From Perkinsus olseni (lineage: Eukaryota > Perkinsozoa > Perkinsida), in NCBI GenBank assembly GCA_013115125.1, contig JABANN010000010.1:1-64000 (forward strand): a stretch of DNA of 64,000 bases, in the 5' to 3' direction. Of the stretch, positions 58,784 to 64,000 are shown in pieces (positions within the stretch are counted from its first letter, which is position 1; every line of letters starts with the position of its first letter). Position numbers and translations under genes: made by a program. A model generated the notes under the pieces. It was given only the letters and a program-made list of their open reading frames with translations. It was not told where the DNA came from and ran no database searches.

Positions 58784-60525
58784 ATGTCGCCACCGCCCTC
58801 TTCCTCCGAGCAAGCTACTACTGCTTATCATCCCCTCCCGGAGTATAGGGAGATCGGTGACGTCAATGAGTCCACTCAGGGACGGCACAAACCTAAATCG
58901 TGCCTATGGCTTCTCTTGAAGGTAGTATACATATTTAGGGAGCTTTTTACTGAGTCAATCGCGGTCAATCCCACTTCTGGGCTCGTTCTGTCGAACTGAC
59001 ATAGCTCGTTGCTGCTTGTCGATGCGTTCTATGAGCACCCGCAGATCGTGTGCTCGCGTGTGGGAGGAATCACTGCGGCTCTCTGTGTACCTCTGGCGGT
59101 ACGTGCTTCAGATTCTTGCAGCTGTTCTGGCAGTGGGTGTACTAGTAACGGGTGTCTGGCAATTCACAATCGTCAAGCTTGGCCACTCGGGGTGCTCTGC
59201 TAAACGGATGGAGGCGTTAGAACCCGAGTTCGGAAAATTCGATCTTCTGCCGAAGGTACGGCCTTGTGGGGCAGGGACTGGGCCCGGTTCAACATGTTCT
59301 CTGCTTTTTGGTATTTGAGAAACTCGAGAAACTAAAGCACGAGCCACTGCCGTCATTCTCGCTGACATGGTGATGTCTTTCAGTCATTCGTGCTTATAGA
59401 ACAGTCTCATCGAACATACAGTGCATTGGAGGTATTCCCAACAGACGAGCAAGGAAAGATAACTGGAGGCAGTCTAGGATACTACTACAAGTACCTCCTC
59501 TTGAATTACCGCTAACTCGACTGAACTTCAATGCTGTTTCTTTGGTAGCGGCTTCGGGATTCGGCCTGGAATACCTCTCAAGCTATCGGGATTTTTACCG
59601 GTTTTTCGCGCGCCATTGGGGGGCATTATGATAGCTGCTTACGCAGGTACCATGGCCCGTGGTGGAACGTCTACGGCCTCACAGATGAGCTCGGGAATAC
59701 CCTCCTCACTGCTTCTACCGATTGGTTTTCTATTGGCAAAACTGTCAACATACACAGGTCTGTCGTCGGAAGCCGCGAAGCTTCCTGCGTCAGAGTCTAC
59801 CATTAGGTGCGACGAGTCCGCAGAGAATCCCATCTACTACAGTGCGAAGGAAACAAGTCACTGGCTCATGAATAAGTAGGCCTCTCTCAGGACGTGACGG
59901 GTATCGCCATCAGAGCTTGGTGATTGCAGAATTCGGAAGTTGTTCGGGTCATTTATTAATACGGAATACTCTTTCTATGCCATAAACAAGGAGACTGGTG
60001 AGAAGACGCTTCTCGGTCTCTCTGTCAAGCAAGGCTTTCAAGCTAAGCAACTGGTGCTAAGGTAGTGCGTGGAGGCGTGAGGGGAGAACTAGAGATAATC
60101 AAGGATAGGAAAAGGCGCCACGAGGTTCATGGGCCGGAATGGGTGAGCGCTCTGGTCGTTACAGTAGAGCAACGCATTCCGAATCCCGAAAGTTGACGCT
60201 CTTTGCGCTCAAATGCGTGGATTTTTTGCCTTTCTCCACAGAGCCCCAGACGAGTCCCAACGGAAGATGTACGATGCCGTACTGGTCTCAAGACATTGGA
60301 TGAACCAATTCGATTATTGGCTGGTGCATTGTGATGATGCTCCCGATATGCCGGAAGAAGAGCATACTGGTAGCGAGGGTTGATTCCTTGACAGGAGAGG
60401 CCGAATTCAGTTCGCAACGGTATGGTACCATCTTAGTTCCGTCGTCGGTATTCGGGGCCGTGACGGCCGTTGGAGCATTCAGAGACGTAGAGAAAAAGGG
60501 AAAGCAATCGGCCCCGCAAGTGTAG
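58784..60525 (+). CDS. Putative single-pass membrane protein, family unknown
   Basis: From the ATG at 58784 (MSPPPSSSEQATTAYHPLPE) an exon ends at a good donor. The next has a strong transmembrane helix, YVLQILAAVLAVGVLVTGVW, followed by KLGHSGCSAKRMEALEPEFG. Later exons read FVLIEQSHRTYSALEVFPTD, WNVYGLTDELGNTLLTATDW, FINTEYSFYAINKETGEKTL, ESQRKMYDAVLVSRHWMNQF and VPSSVFGAVTAVGAFRDVEK, with a stop at 60525. Beta-rich segments after the helix suggest a lumenal or extracellular domain, or a type II protein. A scramblase/LURP-like fold crossed my mind but is not supported by a motif. Several joins remain open. Confidence 0.5.
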
Positions 60526-60844
60526 ACTGCAAATGCCGCTCTGATCTCTAATGCTCGTGAATGTACCTTTTTTCAATGGATGAAGGCGTGTTTCCTGCTA
60601 ACCTGTTCCTGGCGGATTTTGAGTTCGTACTAGTGGTCACGATTCATCTGGCTTTGTGAGTAAATTCGGCAGAACATCAGGCGATTTTTGCCCCTCTCAC
60701 CTTCAAGTTCTGTGCTCTTCACGGGGGGGGAACCTTTGAGCTCGATTGAGGCAGCCTAGCATGTATTCCAGCATTGGTCTTGAATGCCACCGTATGTGAT
60801 TCTTGCGAACTGTGCTTAATTTTCAGTAGCGTGCTGAATCCGAG
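60526..60844. other. Intergenic gap
   Basis: These 319 nt between two plus-strand genes contain a run of nine or so G residues near 60724 and nothing else that I can support. Confidence 0.35.
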
Positions 60845-61505
60845 ATGATCCCGCGGACCAGCTGCTCAGTGGTGCCCTGCAGAACTTCGCGAAGAGCGTA
60901 TCTCCAATTTAGTCGGCGGTTTTTCGCCTACGAGGACACTCCGACGTTTTGGCTCAAAGGTCACAAAAAGACTGTGTTGACCATACAGCCCATGTTTGAT
61001 CGGAATTACAGATTGGTACTCCTGGTAATCAGTGGTTAACACGGGGCAGAGAGCGAGTATCGTTTAGGCAACATGGCACGCGAAGGAGGCACTCGGGCTG
61101 GGACGTGCTGCTAAATGGGATAATTTACCAGGCGCGTTCGAACCAGAGGAAGGGTGGGACAATCGGCTCATCGCCAAAATAGAAGATGATAAGGATGTAT
61201 GAAATCTCTTCACTGTCTTGTGGATATCTCCGGCGTGGTGCGGTAGGCGCTTGACGTCCAGCGGAAAGAGCTCATGCGGGACTCCGAGGGCAACCAGTGG
61301 TTGACGGTCAAGTCAGAAGAGCAAGAGAGCGACGATGAATATGACATGGACGACCCCCTATGGGCTAACGAGGAGTATGATTTCATCGTAACATTTCGTA
61401 TTGTCATTTTCGCTGTTCTCAGAGTGCTTACACAATGGGCGCAATCCTGTGTCTGTCCACTACGACGAATCCACAGTCAGTACTATCTCCCACCGACCAG
61501 GATAG
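60845..61505 (+). CDS. Hypothetical, possibly mitochondrial protein
   Basis: The ATG at 60845 opens MIPRTSCSVVPCRTSRRAYL, rich in Arg, Ser and Cys with no acid, as in mitochondrial presequences. RRFFAYEDTPTFWLKGHKKT follows. Later exons give ATWHAKEALGLGRAAKWDNL, FEPEEGWDNRLIAKIEDDKD, RKELMRDSEGNQWLTVKSEE with an acidic stretch, and CLHNGRNPVSVHYDESTVST before a TAG at 61505. It may be a mitoribosomal or related protein; that is a guess from size and charge. Confidence 0.5.
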
Positions 61506-61576
61506 AGCAAGTTTCTGTTTGCATCGCAAGGATGCCCCCCAAGTAGGTCGGGAGCCAATCACAGACCGCTGAGAGC

Positions 61577-63892
61577 CATGCTGGTGAGTCACCAGTGGTG
61601 ACCTCCTATGGGCCGGCCTTGACTGGTGCTTTCCCTGCCGCTGCATTATCGGGGCGTCTGAATCGCCCAGATTCTGGATCCGCCGATTTCAGATACGTCT
61701 TCATTAATGACACTCTGACACAAAATCAGATCCAGCATCTGGAGAGATACTTTAACGCAGCCATGCAAGCCTTTAGAGCAGAGGATCAGTCGAACGCAAA
61801 ACTGCGACATCATTTGAGGTAAGGTATCACTGATGTATTCTGTCATCGCTGGAATGGTCTAGTTGGTTATGACGATCGCCTCACACGCGATAGGTCCCGA
61901 GTTCGATTCTCGGTTCCAGTATTATTTCGTTGGTTATATCTCTCAATCCACTGCGCAGGCGTGTTCCTTCTAGGCACCGTGTGGGCTTCTCGGAACAAGA
62001 CGAAATCGATCGCTATCAAGACAGAGATGCATTCTTCCGACCAGAATACGTTGAGGTCCAACATGGTCAACCCGATCCCGGAATGTCGAGCCACTTCTCG
62101 GAAACTTCCGGCCCAGAATTTAGGACTGTTCCGTGGGCATGTGTCCCCTGTCATGCACCCCTATCCATCGAAATAGATAGCTCTTTTGTCCGGTATGCTG
62201 GCCATCCCTCACAGGTTGTTGATCGACAGCGCGTCGTATTGGAAGTTTTCGCGTTGCGAGCGAAAACGGGCGCGGCCGAATGGCAGGTGCGTCGACATGG
62301 TCCTCTCGTTGCTCATCCGCTCCGCCCTGGTTGTCAGGTTCGAATAGCACGACTCGCATACATGCGCATAAATATCCCCATACAGAGTCCGAGTCATACT
62401 AAAGGGATGCAGGACATGCTTTCGAGATTTGTAGCGCCCTATCATCAGGTGAACCGGAATCTACATACCGCGATCCAAACCGGAGTCCTCGCTGGATGGT
62501 CAGGTTCCCGTCTTTCGGGACAACGTAGTGACAGATTTTTCTCAACACACGATGGACGAAACCAACGAGCTACTCAATCGGCAAGAGCGCGAGTGCAAAC
62601 GGAAGCTCGAGCAGGTGAGTTTCCAGAGTCAGCGAAAAACAGCCTTCTTGAATCAGTTGAGAATCTCACGGGAGAAGCAGCGCGCCCGGCGGCGAGAGAA
62701 GGTTACAATAGCCTTGGTCGGGTACACCAATAGTGGGAAAACAGCCTTGCTCAACAAGCTCACAGGAGCGAACAAGCGCGTTAGAGACTTGCTGTTCCAG
62801 ACTACTGGTGATGCTTAGAACAGCTGCACTGATACCCGACACCGCATGGACCCCTAGATACCACCTGGAAGAGGCTGGTCCTCCCATCTGGAGCCAGATG
62901 TCTCGTCGTAGATGGAGTTGGATTCATCAGGGACCTGCCTCACTTCCTGTAGTGGGCCTGTCCTGGTGGCTCCCTCACGGTTAATACAGGTTTGATTCAT
63001 TCTATGCAACTATCGAGGAATTGGTGGACTCGGATGTGATACTACACGTCCGCGACATGTCGAGCGAGACTACCGTCGAAGAGGTAACTCGGCGGCCGTC
63101 AACTGTTCAAGTGACAGCCGCAATTGCCGCTCGGTCAGTACGATGCTGTTATACAATCACTCAAGGGTTGTGGCTTCACGGACGAGCATATTCGGAATCG
63201 GTTAGTAGAAGTCTGGAACAAGGTCGACAAGCTTAGTGAAGTCGAGCTGCACGCGTAGGGCCATCGCTCCTTTCGGACCAGCAGTCTTCCCCAGAGCTTT
63301 AGCCGCCCAACACGAGGACGCTGAGGCAAAAGAGCCCATACTGGTGTCGGCTAAGGACGGAACCGGAATCAAGGTAGTATAGCGAGATCACGAGTGGTTC
63401 GTGGTCCGGAAACTGGCATATTCGAGGCAGGGAGGAGCCTCTCGGACACGCACGAGCCTGCGATTCTCTGGCTCCTTGCAGTCAAGAAAATTCGAGGTCA
63501 CTCGCCGTTTCCGATCAGTTGCTAACGGACCTGTTGGATGAGATTGTAAATGCCAGACTACGCACGAAGGTTATAACAGTAGACATGCCGAACGGGGACA
63601 CTAATGCGCGGATGCAGTTTCTCAACGAATACGCGGAGGCGGTGTAGTAACAGTGATCAGCTTCTTGCACGCGGAGACTCAGTTCAGATACGACCATACA
63701 ATGAGAGTGAGCGCCGATGGAAAGACTACGTCAGTCGATGTCCTGATAACGGAGGTTCAAATGGATCGTTATATGGCCAAGTTCCATGGGCAAAGTCGTC
63801 GGATGAGGCTCGAAGCTAACAAGGAGAAGAGAATTTTAGAGGCAGAACGTCGTGTACTGATCGACAGTAGCGAAGACGAGACGAAAGATTGA
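61577..63892 (+). CDS. HflX/GTPBP6-type GTPase
   Basis: The N-terminal HflX domain is seen in RYVFINDTLTQNQIQHLERY and VVDRQRVVLEVFALRAKTGA. The G domain has G1 VALVGYTNSGKT-like sequence (IALVGYTNSGKTALLNKLTG), G3 LVVDGVGFIRDLPHFL, then FYATIEELVDSDVILHVRDM, G4 VWNKVD and G5 SAKDGTGIK. The C-terminal domain ends at 63892 with TEVQMDRYMAKFHGQSRRMR. G3 has Gly where HflX proteins have Thr (DTVGF). HflX proteins bind and rescue stalled ribosomes; GTPBP6 does so in mitochondria. The start codon is not fixed. An intron (61819-61958) contains a tRNA-Val gene. The segment 61959-62210 may be partly an insertion in the N-domain. Confidence 0.85.
61848..61920 (+). tRNA. tRNA-Val (anticodon CAC)
   Basis: The 73-nt sequence folds as a standard tRNA. 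Acceptor GCTGGAA pairs with TTCCAGT (first pair G-U), D-stem GTC/GAC has loop TAGTTGGTTAT, anticodon stem ATCGC/GCGAT has loop CTCACAC (anticodon CAC), the variable loop is AGGTC, and the T-arm CCGAG-TTCGATT-CTCGG is perfect. It is intronless and lies inside an intron of the HflX-type gene, on the same strand, 29 nt after the donor and 38 nt before the acceptor. Confidence 0.96.
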
Positions 63893-64000
63893 TCGCCATG
63901 TTTCTACTGATGTGTTTCTTACCTCTCGTTGTGTTGAAGATATGCCCCAATCGGCGATGGCGAGTAGGTACCGGTTTAATGTGATCAATGCGCAATTCTC

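Noticed and set aside
1-64000. CRISPR arrays, bacterial operons or prophage
   Set aside because: No spaced direct repeats or bacterial gene organisation; the intron-rich genes are clearly eukaryotic.

Overview
The window reads as compact nuclear DNA of an intron-rich protist, most likely an alveolate close to Perkinsus. This is an inference from gene style, not from a marker gene. Genes lie 80-500 bp apart on both strands and are cut into many short exons by GT-AG introns, mostly 45-100 nt. TAA, TAG and TGA all act as stops. Several genes point to a cell with cilia or flagella (CEP164-like, KATNIP-like, ARL2). Two decayed reverse-transcriptase elements are present. I built gene models by hand from splice signals and frame continuity. 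Where exon lengths sum to an exact multiple of three and the joins restore family motifs, I trust the model; elsewhere I give only the span.

Layout. 0-9.4 kb: a two-RRM RNA-binding protein (-), very-long-chain enoyl-CoA reductase TECR (-), then divergently a small RING-type protein (+), an epsin (+) and a CEP164-like WW/coiled-coil protein (+). 9.4-21 kb, mostly minus strand: a PP2C phosphatase fused to a Pin1-type parvulin, a reverse-transcriptase fossil, several unknown genes and a transcription-type cyclin. 21-26 kb: small unknown genes and a PI31/PSMF1-like proteasome regulator. 26.3-27.6 kb: a second retroelement fossil. 27.6-42.6 kb, all plus strand: a long Trp/Arg-rich unknown protein, another unknown protein, a KATNIP-like protein, a DHHC palmitoyltransferase, ARL2 and two tandem ZW10-family genes. 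43-50 kb: a SAM methyltransferase, two unknown genes and glycyl-tRNA synthetase. 50-54.4 kb: RTEL1 helicase (-). 54.8-64 kb: unknown genes, a membrane protein and an HflX/GTPBP6 GTPase.

Two intact tRNA genes lie inside introns. tRNA-Leu(CAA) sits antisense within an RTEL1 intron, and tRNA-Val(CAC) sits sense within an intron of the HflX-type gene. Two other introns carry the tRNA B-box sequence without a full tRNA. The most unusual protein is the PP2C-parvulin fusion: one uninterrupted exon contains both the end of the phosphatase domain and the start of the prolyl isomerase domain. The tandem ZW10 pair, with one copy lacking a recognisable second half, and the DEGH helicase box in RTEL1 also deserve checking.
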